Assembly (NCBI GenBank): GCA_031261125.1
Contig: JAISJZ010000154.1
Span: 1 to 11,350 of the forward strand
Reading direction: 5' to 3'
DNA: 11,350 nt
From: Planctomycetaceae bacterium
Lineage (GTDB): Bacteria > Planctomycetota > Planctomycetia > Pirellulales > Thermoguttaceae
The position numbers and the translations under genes are program-made. This document shows positions 1 through 6,105 of the stretch, piece by piece (positions within the stretch are counted from its first letter, which is position 1; each line of letters begins with the position of its first letter). A model generated the notes under the pieces. That model saw only the letters and a program-made list of their open reading frames with translations. It searched no databases and was not told where the DNA came from.

Positions 1-1
1 A

Positions 2-28
2 AGCGGGATTCGCAGAATCCCGCTCGTA
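2..28. repeat. Perfect hairpin repeat downstream of the secreted-protein gene
   Basis: A perfect 10-bp stem (AGCGGGATTC at 2-11, GAATCCCGCT at 15-24) with a 3-nt loop lies just beyond the stop codon of the minus-strand gene ending at 35. It is followed on the plus strand by CGTA. The 11-mer TCCCGCTCGTA (18-28) recurs exactly at 3992-4002, again as the right arm and tail of a hairpin, so this is probably a copy of a dispersed palindromic repeat. It could also act as a transcription terminator for the minus-strand gene, but no T-run is visible before the window ends. Confidence 0.55.
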
Positions 29-34
29 CCGTCT

Positions 35-1753
35 CTAAAAATCCTTAATCTGTGAACGGTCTGACTGCCCGCCGTATTTTGCTGCTGTCGCCGCTGCTTC
101 GACTGCCATATCCGCCAACACCTTGATTAACGAGCCGGAAACCTTTACCGTCGTTTTCAAGTTTTCCCCTTCAACGGCGTTGCTGACCGTAACCTTTGCG
201 TCCTTGCCGACTTTGTTTAACGCGATAAGCAATTTTGCCGCCTCACCCAATTTCTGCGTATCTGCGGCAACAACCGAGCCAATCAGTTTGCCGAGCGGCT
301 GTGCTGCCAGTACGAAAATCGGCTGCTGTACTGCTACGGATTCCTTGGTCTTCGCCAACGCCCCTTCAAACGCTTTCTTCGTCTTGTCAAAGTCCAAACC
401 AAATGCAACCACAAACGCCTCGTTCTCCTTGAATCCCCAGAACACAGATACCGTTTTGTCGGCTAAAAACTTCGGAAAATCCGCCGCACTCTTGTCCTGC
501 TCTGTGAACTGATACTTAATACTCGAAAGTTTGAAACCCTCGGTTGTTGCATAGTCCGCCGAAAAATACTTGGCATCAAAGAAATTCGGGGTATCGCCCG
601 GTGCTTTTTTCGCCAAATGCTCAATCAGTTTTCTAACCGCTTTTTTGACTTCTTCGGTTTCAGCAAGCGAAGCGGCAAAGAGCCACGTTCCGTCGGCAGC
701 GAACGAACCGGCAACATCAATCTTGTCTTTTTTTAGTGTCGCTTCGAGAATCTTCGTGACGGAATCGGCAAGGGACTTTGCCAACTCGACATCGGCATCA
801 TCTTCCGCTTGTTCTTCGACCTGCGCTAATGCGCCTTCAATAACCCGGTCGAGATTGTCCATCGTCGTTTCGATTTTTGCAGCCGTTCCCGTTTCAACCC
901 CGCCGAAGGAAAGAATCACATCATCGCCGGTGCCGCGGAAACCGGAAAATGCCGTTTTCGCATTTTTCAATGCCGCTATCTGTTTCGCAACATCGGAATC
1001 TTTTTTCGGAACGCAAACGCCGCTAATTTCCAAATCCGCCGTCTTTGTATCGAAAATCAAGCCGCCGGTTACAGAGCGGACATTTTTCTGGGACTGTTCG
1101 ATGTTTTCAACGAGAGCGTCCAGCGACTTTGATGCTTCTTCGCCGCCCTGCATTGCCATCAGCATTTGCACCGGCGCAAGGAGCATATTGATTGCGTCCA
1201 TCGAGACGTTCTCGAAATCTACTTTACAACCGATAGTATAGGCATCCAAATCGGCAAGAAGTTTTTCCGGTGCTTCCGGCAGCGGTTCCTTCGACTCTTC
1301 GGGAAACACCAAAAGGAAGTCCTTCTTTTGTTCAAGCGTGTAATTGCCAACGGGGCTGTTCAGCAGATATTTGCCGTTGGAAATTTTCTTGGCACCGGCA
1401 AGTACCGCTTCAAATCCGGGAATTTCGATAGCGGTTAAATCGGTAACCGGCAGAATCAGCAGCGGTTCCTTGATTTCGTCGCCGTTGGTGCGGAGGACGA
1501 GACCGATGGGACCTTTGGCGTTGAATCCTTTCAAGTCCTTGTACGGGGCGATGCCTGTATCGAAGACCCTTGTCTGACCGGCGAGTTCGGCGACTTTACC
1601 GGCAACATCTAAAATCGTTGCGGGACCGGCAATTTTTACGGTGAAGAACGGTTTGAGTTCCTCTGCCTGCACTGCCGCGGCGGTTAACAGCGACACGGTG
1701 AGACAAATGCCGGAAATGAGGGCGGCGGTGCGTTTCGCGAAAAACGTTCTCAT
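35..1753 (-). CDS. Secreted protein of unknown function, 572 aa
   Basis: I do not recognise a named domain. Residues 1-30 form a classical Sec signal peptide: basic start (MRTFFAKR), hydrophobic core, and a likely cut after A-V-Q-A before EE, so the protein is exported. The mature part is rich in Ala, Lys and Asp/Glu and has no further membrane segment. It recalls a family of large secreted planctomycete proteins with alternating hydrophobic strands and helical stretches, but that is from memory. The start is supported by a GGAG Shine-Dalgarno (1759-1762) five bases before the ATG. The gene is divergent from the arrestin-fold gene at 1954, and a candidate promoter lies at 1797-1825. A hairpin follows the stop. 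Existence as a gene is secure because the frame is long, has a signal peptide and has an SD; function is unknown. Confidence 0.9.
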   Translation of the reverse strand: MRTFFAKRTAALISGICLTVSLLTAAAVQAEELKPFFTVKIAGPATILDVAGKVAELAGQTRVFDTGIAPYKDLKGFNAKGPIGLVLRTNGDEIKEPLLILPVTDLTAIEIPGFEAVLAGAKKISNGKYLLNSPVGNYTLEQKKDFLLVFPEESKEPLPEAPEKLLADLDAYTIGCKVDFENVSMDAINMLLAPVQMLMAMQGGEEASKSLDALVENIEQSQKNVRSVTGGLIFDTKTADLEISGVCVPKKDSDVAKQIAALKNAKTAFSGFRGTGDDVILSFGGVETGTAAKIETTMDNLDRVIEGALAQVEEQAEDDADVELAKSLADSVTKILEATLKKDKIDVAGSFAADGTWLFAASLAETEEVKKAVRKLIEHLAKKAPGDTPNFFDAKYFSADYATTEGFKLSSIKYQFTEQDKSAADFPKFLADKTVSVFWGFKENEAFVVAFGLDFDKTKKAFEGALAKTKESVAVQQPIFVLAAQPLGKLIGSVVAADTQKLGEAAKLLIALNKVGKDAKVTVSNAVEGENLKTTVKVSGSLIKVLADMAVEAAATAAKYGGQSDRSQIKDF

Positions 1754-1796
1754 TGTTTCTCCTTGAATGGTAACGGGAAATGTTCAGCAAAACGGC

Positions 1797-1825
1797 AGTA
1801 TATCCGATTTTTAGAAAAGAAACAA
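1797..1825 (-). promoter_or_regulatory. Candidate sigma-70 promoter for the secreted-protein gene
   Basis: Read on the minus strand: TTGTTT (1820-1825), a 17-bp spacer, then TATACT (1797-1802), 44 bp upstream of the ATG. The -10 matches five of six consensus bases; the -35 matches only TTG plus spacing. The -35 box overlaps the left arm of the palindrome at 1822-1853. Confidence 0.4.
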
Positions 1826-1853
1826 GACCGGCAGCACATTGCCGCTGTCTTGT
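1822..1853. promoter_or_regulatory. Palindrome between divergent promoters, possible operator
   Basis: The arms are ACAAGAC (1822-1828) and GTCTTGT (1847-1853), with an inner CGGC/GCCG pair (1829-1832 and 1841-1844) and a 2-nt bulge on the right side. The dyad overlaps the -35 boxes of both the leftward and the rightward candidate promoters, which is where a shared regulator would bind. No cognate regulator is identified. A purely structural role, such as an RNA hairpin, is also possible. Confidence 0.4.
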
Positions 1854-1878
1854 CAATGAGCGGTTCTTTTGATAGAAT
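1850..1878 (+). promoter_or_regulatory. Candidate sigma-70 promoter for the arrestin-fold gene
   Basis: TTGTCA (1850-1855), a 17-bp spacer, then TAGAAT (1873-1878). Both boxes match five of six consensus bases. This would start transcription near 1885 and give a leader of about 70 nt before the ATG at 1954. Confidence 0.5.
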
Positions 1879-1953
1879 GATTCCCAGTGAAGGTCAACGA
1901 TACAATACTGCCGGGGATTTCTCAAACTGTTTTTACCATAAAAAAAGGAGAAA

Positions 1954-2355
1954 ATGCGGATTTCCATTGCACTCGACGGTCGCGGCAGCCGGGTCTATCA
2001 GCCCGGTGAAACACTCGCCGGAAGTTATTGGTTTGACTCCGTCGGCGGCGATGATATTCAAGCCGTCGAGTGTTCACTCCTGTGGCATACCGAAGGTAAA
2101 GGCAGTGAAGACATCGGCGTTCATCAATTTTGGCGTTATGCGGTCGAAAGCGGCGATTGGATTGACCCCCGCCGCCCTGGTCGGTTCAGTGCCGTCCTGC
2201 CGCGAAGTCCGCTGTCCTACACCGGCGTTTTGCTCAAAATCCGCTGGCTCGTCCGGGTACGGCTGTTCTTGGCAGACGGCAGAGAAGCAGCAGAGGATTT
2301 GGCGTTTATGCTCGGCAACTTGCCGGACGTGCGGACGTTGAAACCGGTAAAATAA
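1954..2355 (+). CDS. Small arrestin-fold-like protein, 133 aa
   Basis: A short soluble protein with no signal peptide or membrane helix. The N-terminus alternates strands and contains the motif YQPGETLAGSYWF (about residues 14-26), typical of the first strands of arrestin/Vps26/Spo0M-like beta-sandwiches. It continues with ECSLLWHTEGKG and a late strand-rich KIRWLVRVRLFL segment, as in small bacterial arrestin-like proteins. Such folds usually bind protein partners; no enzymatic residues are apparent and the substrate is unknown. The start is fixed by a strong AGGAG three bases upstream. The TAA stop directly abuts the stop of rsmE on the other strand. A larger overlapping plus-strand frame starting near 1763 was not chosen because this frame has the SD and the recognisable fold. 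Confidence 0.8.
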   Translation: MRISIALDGRGSRVYQPGETLAGSYWFDSVGGDDIQAVECSLLWHTEGKGSEDIGVHQFWRYAVESGDWIDPRRPGRFSAVLPRSPLSYTGVLLKIRWLVRVRLFLADGREAAEDLAFMLGNLPDVRTLKPVK

Positions 2356-2363
2356 TTAACCGG
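2344..2363. terminator. Possible bidirectional terminator at convergent stops
   Basis: CCGGT (2344-2348) and ACCGG (2359-2363) flank an A/T-rich core that holds both stop codons back to back (TAA at 2353-2355 plus, TTA at 2356-2358 minus). The short stem with A/T on both sides could end transcripts from either direction. The stem is only 5 bp, so the call is tentative. Confidence 0.35.
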
Positions 2364-3099
2364 CAAACGTCAACAGCAGCGATGCTGCCGCGACGCACGC
2401 CGTTTCCGTCCGCAGGACTCTTGCTCCTAAATCCAACGGTTGAAAACCGAGTTGTAATGCCGTTTCCACTTCCTTGCCCGTAAAACTTCCTTCGGGTCCG
2501 ACCAGCACGGCAATTTTCTGCGGCAGCGGTTTGCTCAACAGTTGATTTGCTGTGATTTGCCCCGCTTGTCCCAGTGAAACCGGATGCAAAATCAATTTCG
2601 TCAAGTTGCCGTCTTGTTCCAGCAGCGTGTTATATTGTTCTAATGTCAATTCCTCGGTAATGTCCATCAGAACGTTTCGTCCGCACTGTTTTGCCGCCTC
2701 GATAACATAACGTTTCAGTTTCGCGATGCCGTTGTCTGTCGCTTTGACAACGCTGCGTTCCAATGCAAGCGGTACGAGCCGGGCAACGCCGAGTTCGGCT
2801 AACTTTTCCGCGAGAAACCGCTGCCGGTCGCCCTTCGGCAGTGCCGTTGCAACGCTCAACCGCAACGGCGATTCAATGGTGTCGGCAATCCGTTCCGTAA
2901 TTTGAACGGCGATAGTGTTTTTCTGAACGGCTTCGACAACACCGTTGTATGAAAATCCGGTACCGTCGAAAAGCACAATTTCATCGCCGGTCTTACCCCG
3001 CATTACATTGCGGAAGTGATGCGCTTCATCGCCGCCGAGTATTGCAGTACCGCCGGTCAGTGTTGAAATATTCGGGTCAATATAAAACCGTTCACTCAT
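2356..3099 (-). CDS. rsmE: 16S rRNA (uracil-1498-N3)-methyltransferase RsmE
   Basis: RsmE is a SPOUT-class methyltransferase that methylates N3 of U1498 in 16S rRNA of the small ribosomal subunit, using S-adenosylmethionine. The 247-aa length is normal. The N-terminal PUA-like domain is present (RFYID at the start, DEAHHFRNVMR around residues 24-34). The SPOUT domain follows, with ALPKGDR (86-92), ERSVVK (114-119), EAAKQCGRN (134-142), the knot loop VGPEGSFTGKE (200-210) and LGARVLRTETA (224-234). All are conserved landmarks of the family. The ATG at 3099 gives a standard N-terminus; no strong SD is seen. It lies downstream of the truncated prepilin-peptidase-like gene on the same strand with a 107-bp gap, so an operon is not clear. 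Confidence 0.95.
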   Translation of the reverse strand: MSERFYIDPNISTLTGGTAILGGDEAHHFRNVMRGKTGDEIVLFDGTGFSYNGVVEAVQKNTIAVQITERIADTIESPLRLSVATALPKGDRQRFLAEKLAELGVARLVPLALERSVVKATDNGIAKLKRYVIEAAKQCGRNVLMDITEELTLEQYNTLLEQDGNLTKLILHPVSLGQAGQITANQLLSKPLPQKIAVLVGPEGSFTGKEVETALQLGFQPLDLGARVLRTETACVAAASLLLTFAG

Positions 3100-3121
3100 A
3101 TCAGGTAAATCCTAAAAATTA

Positions 3122-3146
3122 TTTTTTACCCCAAAAATGTAAAAAA
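3122..3146. repeat. A/T-rich inverted repeat upstream of rsmE
   Basis: TTTTTTAC (3122-3129) and GTAAAAAA (3139-3146) are perfect inverted arms around a 9-nt loop, in the 107-bp gap between the peptidase-like gene and rsmE. A weak A/T hairpin could mark transcript ends or the rsmE promoter region. Nothing stronger is visible in this gap. Confidence 0.3.
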
Positions 3147-3206
3147 ATGAAGGAAGTTTTTCTTTTTAGGAAGAATTTTAGAACCTCCCGCTGTGGAAAA
3201 TTCGGT

Positions 3207-3629
3207 TCAGCGGCGGAACTTGTCATATTGTATCAACGCCGCCGCGGTTAGAATTGCAGCCGAACCGGCAAACACAGAAGTCCAAAGGAAAAATTCGGTT
3301 AAAGATATTTTCGTATAAAATTGTAAAACGGCAGCGGCGGTCATTCCGAATACGGCACCGCAGATTGCTTCGACAACAGGATAGCGGATGCTAATCGGTG
3401 CTTTGCAGTCCCGGCACTTTCCGCCGAGCATTATCCAGCCGAAGACCGGAACATTATCGTACCAGCGTATCGGATGTCCGCACTTCGGACAATGCGACGG
3501 CGGATTCGACAAACTCTTTCTCAGCGGCAGCCGATAGACGGCAACGTTCAGGAAACTGCCGATACACGCTCCGAAAAACGCAAACCAAGCAATCAAAAAC
3601 GGTCGGACAATCGGGTCAAGGTCTGCCAT
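3207..3629 (-). CDS. Prepilin-peptidase-like protein, N-terminal domain only, 140 aa
   Basis: It matches the N-terminal part of type IV prepilin peptidases (A24, PilD/GspO type). GACIGSFLNVAVYRLP (20-35) is the signature after the first membrane helix. The cytoplasmic zinc-binding loop has two CxxC pairs (Cys47/Cys50 and Cys72/Cys75), followed by ISIRYPVVEAICG. Full-length enzymes run to about 250 aa and carry two catalytic aspartates in later helices. Here the frame stops at AALIQYDKFRR, about where the first catalytic Asp lies, so the second catalytic Asp and the remaining helices are missing. It is probably a truncated, non-peptidase remnant, or a stand-alone methyltransferase-like domain. 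The start chosen is ATG at 3629 (MADLD). An upstream in-frame ATG at 3671 would add residues translated from the palindromic repeat. No SD is visible for either. Confidence 0.75.
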   Translation of the reverse strand: MADLDPIVRPFLIAWFAFFGACIGSFLNVAVYRLPLRKSLSNPPSHCPKCGHPIRWYDNVPVFGWIMLGGKCRDCKAPISIRYPVVEAICGAVFGMTAAAVLQFYTKISLTEFFLWTSVFAGSAAILTAAALIQYDKFRR

Positions 3630-3635
3630 TAGGGA

Positions 3636-3707
3636 ATTGATAGTGAATAGCGGATAATGAATAATGAACAACTATTCACTATTCATTGTTCATTGTCAAT
3701 TATCAAT
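3636..3707. repeat. Imperfect palindromic A/T repeat between divergent genes
   Basis: Nearly the whole gap between the two divergent starts is repeat. ATAGTGAATAG (3640-3650) is a perfect inverse of CTATTCACTAT (3672-3682). ATTGATA (3636-3642) mirrors TATCAAT (3701-3707). The 18-mers at 3654-3671 and 3686-3703 are inverse with about 15 of 18 matches. Tandem TTCATTGT and ATAATGA-like units give it a degenerate-repeat texture. The start codon of the dehydrogenase (ATG 3706-3708) sits in its right end. Confidence 0.65.
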
Positions 3708-4701
3708 GACTGCGATTCTCGGTGCCGGTATGATGGGAACAGCAATCGCCGCCGCCCATTTGCGCTGCGGTCTGCCCGTAGCTCTTTGCGACTCTGTGCC
3801 TGCCGCTTTGCTCAACGCTAAAAAATATCTGAACGAAAATAAACTCATCACGTTCAGCGAAAACCTCGCCGATGCCCTGCAATGTCCGGTTCTTATCGAA
3901 ACGATTACTGAAAAGTTAAAAGCGAAACAGAAACTCTATAAGAACATTGTGAATGTTTTCACGGAAGAAAAACCGGGACGTTCACGACACGTCCCGCTCG
4001 TATTTAGCAACACATCAACGATTTCGATAACCAGTTTAGCCGCAGGGCTGCCGCCGGATTGGCAAAGAAATTTCTGCGGCTTTCACTTTTTTCATCCTGT
4101 CAGGGAAAACCCTGTCATCGAAATTATTGCCGGTAAAGAAACCGCCCCGGAAACGGCGGAGTTTGCCGTTCAGTACGCCCGGCAGTTGAACAAGCAGCCG
4201 ATTTGCGTCGGCGACGGTCCCGGCTTTCTCGTGAACCGGATTTTGAACGGTTATCTGTCGGCTGCGCTGCAACTGCTGGAAGGCGGCGAAAGTGTTGAAC
4301 GGATTGATAATGCGGCGGTTCACTTCGGGATGCGAATGGGACCGTTTCGGATAATGGATGAAATCGGTCTCGACGTGGTGTTTCACAGCGGTTGGGTGCT
4401 GCACAAAGCGTTTCCCGACAGGGTACCACAATCACAGACACTTGTCCGATTGGTGGAACAAGGACGCCTCGGCAGCAAAACGGGCAGCGGCTTTCGGAAT
4501 AATTCCGAATTCCAAATTACGAATTACGAATCGCAGTTGACCGAAGACGAAATTGTCCGCCGGTTGACTGCCCCGATGTTTGATGAAGCGCGGCGTTGTG
4601 TTGCGGACGGCATTATCAACAGCATTGCCGTTGCGGAGTTTGCGATGGTTAATGCGCTGGGGTTTCCAACTCGTGAATGTATGTTGTCAAACTTTGATTA
4701 G
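3706..4701 (+). CDS. 3-hydroxyacyl-CoA dehydrogenase, 331 aa
   Basis: It catalyses NAD-dependent oxidation of 3-hydroxyacyl-CoA (or the reverse reduction of acetoacetyl-CoA type substrates) in fatty-acid or butyrate metabolism. The Rossmann fold starts immediately with GAGMMG (6-11). The family SNTS motif is at 101-104, the catalytic His region GFHFFHP at 125-131, and GPGFLVNRIL at 171-180. C-terminal domain one covers about 183-265 (RLGSKTGSGF at its end). A second, shorter C-terminal repeat follows (about 280-331, APMFDEARRCVADGI), as in the FadB/FadJ tail, ending at GFPTRECM, where FadB-type proteins run further. There is no enoyl-CoA hydratase domain. ATG 3706 is chosen because the fold begins there; an upstream in-frame ATG at 3664 adds only repeat-encoded residues. 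Inserts at about 90-98 and 265-277 look repeat-derived. The 3' end overlaps the HD gene by 53 bp, tail to tail. Confidence 0.88.
   Translation: MTAILGAGMMGTAIAAAHLRCGLPVALCDSVPAALLNAKKYLNENKLITFSENLADALQCPVLIETITEKLKAKQKLYKNIVNVFTEEKPGRSRHVPLVFSNTSTISITSLAAGLPPDWQRNFCGFHFFHPVRENPVIEIIAGKETAPETAEFAVQYARQLNKQPICVGDGPGFLVNRILNGYLSAALQLLEGGESVERIDNAAVHFGMRMGPFRIMDEIGLDVVFHSGWVLHKAFPDRVPQSQTLVRLVEQGRLGSKTGSGFRNNSEFQITNYESQLTEDEIVRRLTAPMFDEARRCVADGIINSIAVAEFAMVNALGFPTRECMLSNFD
3974..4002. repeat. Hairpin repeat inside the dehydrogenase gene
   Basis: CGGGACGT (3974-3981) and ACGTCCCG (3989-3996) form a perfect 8-bp stem with a 7-nt loop, followed by CTCGTA. The 11-mer TCCCGCTCGTA (3992-4002) is identical to 18-28. 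It is read in frame as PGRSRHVPL (residues 90-98), just before the conserved SNTS motif, where relatives normally have a shorter link. Confidence 0.5.
4497..4532. repeat. Degenerate A/T direct repeat inside the dehydrogenase gene
   Basis: Units of the type AATTCCG and AATTACG recur in tandem (aattccg, aattcca, aattacg, aattacg, aat). They are translated as NNSEFQITNYES between the two C-terminal domains of the dehydrogenase. The low-complexity texture and the position at a domain linker suggest an inserted repeat that kept the frame. Confidence 0.45.
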
Positions 4702-5962
4702 CACACGCCGCAACTGCCGGATGAGCAAAGACACGAACACGTTTCACATAATCGTCAAACTGTTCTTTTGCCATCGCCCGGACAACCGGCGATATGTCCT
4801 CCAACTTCCGGTATCGGTGCGTTTTCGGTTCATACACATCAATTTTAATTTCGACTTCCTTTTCGACCGGCGGTGCGTCTATAAGAATTGTGTTAGCGGC
4901 GGAATTTATTCCGCATAACCGGGCAAGTTCCGCCGCTAATCCGCAAAGTTGCCGGTACGGTTTGCCCGCCAACTTGCGGTAAATTTCATTCTGGTCGAGA
5001 ATACTGAATTGGGCAACCTGTTTGTACAGCACCCGCCGCTCGCCGAACAGCCCTTCCGCCAGCACTTCGCACGGTTCGTTCTTCGCCGCCTGCCGAAAAC
5101 ATCGGATTGCCTCGTCCTCCGTACAATGCAATAACCGCTCAAAATCAATTTTGCCCGCTTGATGCAGTTCCCAAACCAGCCGTTGCAGCATACTCGTCGC
5201 TGCCCGAACGGTATGGTGCCAATACACTTCACTGAACATAACGTACCGGGCAAAAATCATCAGTTCCGCCGCCGTTTTGCCTTTTTCGGTAATTGCCAAG
5301 CCGTCGCCAACTTCGTTCAGGCAAAGCGAACCGATGAGCCGCTGCGGGTCGAAGTTGCGCCCATAGGGAACGCCGCAGTGCAAACTGTCCCGTTCGAGAT
5401 AGTCCATCTTGTCGATGTCAATCGGACCGGAAAGAATCGAATGGAGCAGCGTGTTAGCCGGCGGGATTTGCCCTTCGTGATTCAATAACTGTACAATTTC
5501 TTCCGGTTCAATGTTCCAACCGTTCCGTAAAACATTTGCTAATTCCGGTTCGTTCAGGAAAACGGCTGCTTGTTCTTCGTGGTGCGGCAGTTCTTCGATG
5601 CGGATGTCTTCCAACGGATGGCAGAACGCCCAATGTCCGATGTCGTGCAGCAGTGCCGTTACGATAAACACTTCGGCATTGTGTTTGCTTACCGTTTCGG
5701 CAAACCGCGGCACCGCTGCCAAACGTTTAAGAAACAACAGAGCGAGGCGAAAAACACCAAGGGAATGTTCAAACCGGGTGTGCCGGGCAGCAGGATAGAC
5801 AAGAGAGACGAGACCAACTTGCCGGATAGACGCTAACCGGCGAAATGCTTTGGTGTCAATGATACGGCGGACACGTTCGGTAAGCGGGACGTTCAGTTCC
5901 GGCGGAATCCGAACGGACGCGCTGTACGAATCGAGACAGGCAATTTCAGGAATGGTCAGCAT
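4649..5962 (-). CDS. HD-domain phosphohydrolase (SAMHD1/dNTPase-like), 437 aa
   Basis: A cytosolic metal-dependent phosphohydrolase of the COG1078 type, whose characterised relatives cleave deoxynucleoside triphosphates. The HD motif is intact: H66 in RHTRFEHSLG, H106-D107 in LLHDIGHWAFCHPLE, and D182 in GPIDIDKMDYLERD. The family sequence DSLHCGVPYGRNFDPQRLI follows (192-210). The remaining C-terminal half is helical with no extra domain that I recognise. The length is normal for the family. The ATG at 5960-5962 gives MLTIPEIACLDSYS, and the family RIIDTKAFRRLASIRQ segment follows at 33-48. A perfect extended -10 lies about 110 bp upstream, after the stop of the regulator gene, so it probably has its own promoter. 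Its last 53 bp overlap the end of the dehydrogenase gene on the other strand. Substrate is not determined. Confidence 0.9.
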   Translation of the reverse strand: MLTIPEIACLDSYSASVRIPPELNVPLTERVRRIIDTKAFRRLASIRQVGLVSLVYPAARHTRFEHSLGVFRLALLFLKRLAAVPRFAETVSKHNAEVFIVTALLHDIGHWAFCHPLEDIRIEELPHHEEQAAVFLNEPELANVLRNGWNIEPEEIVQLLNHEGQIPPANTLLHSILSGPIDIDKMDYLERDSLHCGVPYGRNFDPQRLIGSLCLNEVGDGLAITEKGKTAAELMIFARYVMFSEVYWHHTVRAATSMLQRLVWELHQAGKIDFERLLHCTEDEAIRCFRQAAKNEPCEVLAEGLFGERRVLYKQVAQFSILDQNEIYRKLAGKPYRQLCGLAAELARLCGINSAANTILIDAPPVEKEVEIKIDVYEPKTHRYRKLEDISPVVRAMAKEQFDDYVKRVRVFAHPAVAACANQSLTTYIHELETPAH

Positions 5963-5980
5963 CGGGCGGAATAATCTTTC

Positions 5981-6008
5981 TTGAAAATGACAAAACGTAT
6001 GCTATAAC
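5981..6008 (+). promoter_or_regulatory. Candidate rightward promoter facing the HD-gene promoter
   Basis: TTGAAA (5981-5986), a 16-bp spacer, then TATAAC (6003-6008) with an extended TG at 6000-6001. No plus-strand protein gene follows; transcription would run into the antisense strand of the regulator gene at 6106-7458. It could make a short or antisense RNA. Confidence 0.35.
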
Positions 6009-6083
6009 ACCGCAAGTTGCCGTTCGGGGGAACGGGTTTCCTGAACCGGACGGCAGAACAAGTTCAGTCACAATTATAGCATA
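5998..6083. repeat. Inverted repeat holding two face-to-face -10 boxes
   Basis: TATGCTATAA (5998-6007) and TTATAGCATA (6074-6083) are perfect 10-bp inverted arms about 66 bp apart. Each arm holds an extended -10 sequence pointing inward. Between them lies a hairpin with a 6-bp stem and GGGG loop (CCGTTC at 6020-6025, GAACGG at 6030-6035), plus weaker pairings such as CTGAAC with GTTCAG further right. Confidence 0.5.
6073..6081 (-). promoter_or_regulatory. Extended -10 promoter for the HD-domain gene
   Basis: The minus strand reads TGCTATAAT, a perfect extended -10, with TATAAT at 6073-6078. No good -35 is found at 17 bp, which an extended -10 can tolerate. The start would be near 6066, giving a leader of about 100 nt that includes the CCGTTC/GAACGG hairpin before the HD gene start at 5962. 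Confidence 0.5.
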
Positions 6084-6105
6084 AACTGTCAGAAAGGTTA
6101 TTTTT

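Noticed and set aside
570..1241. Long plus-strand frame opposite the secreted-protein gene
   Set aside because: It is the codon-bias shadow of the minus-strand gene. The Ser/Ala/Phe-rich composition mirrors the opposite strand and there is no start signal.
1763..2341. Plus-strand frame of 192 codons covering the arrestin-fold gene
   Set aside because: It overlaps almost all of the arrestin-fold gene in another frame, has no SD, and its translation is low-complexity with no family resemblance. The shorter frame has a strong SD and a recognisable fold.
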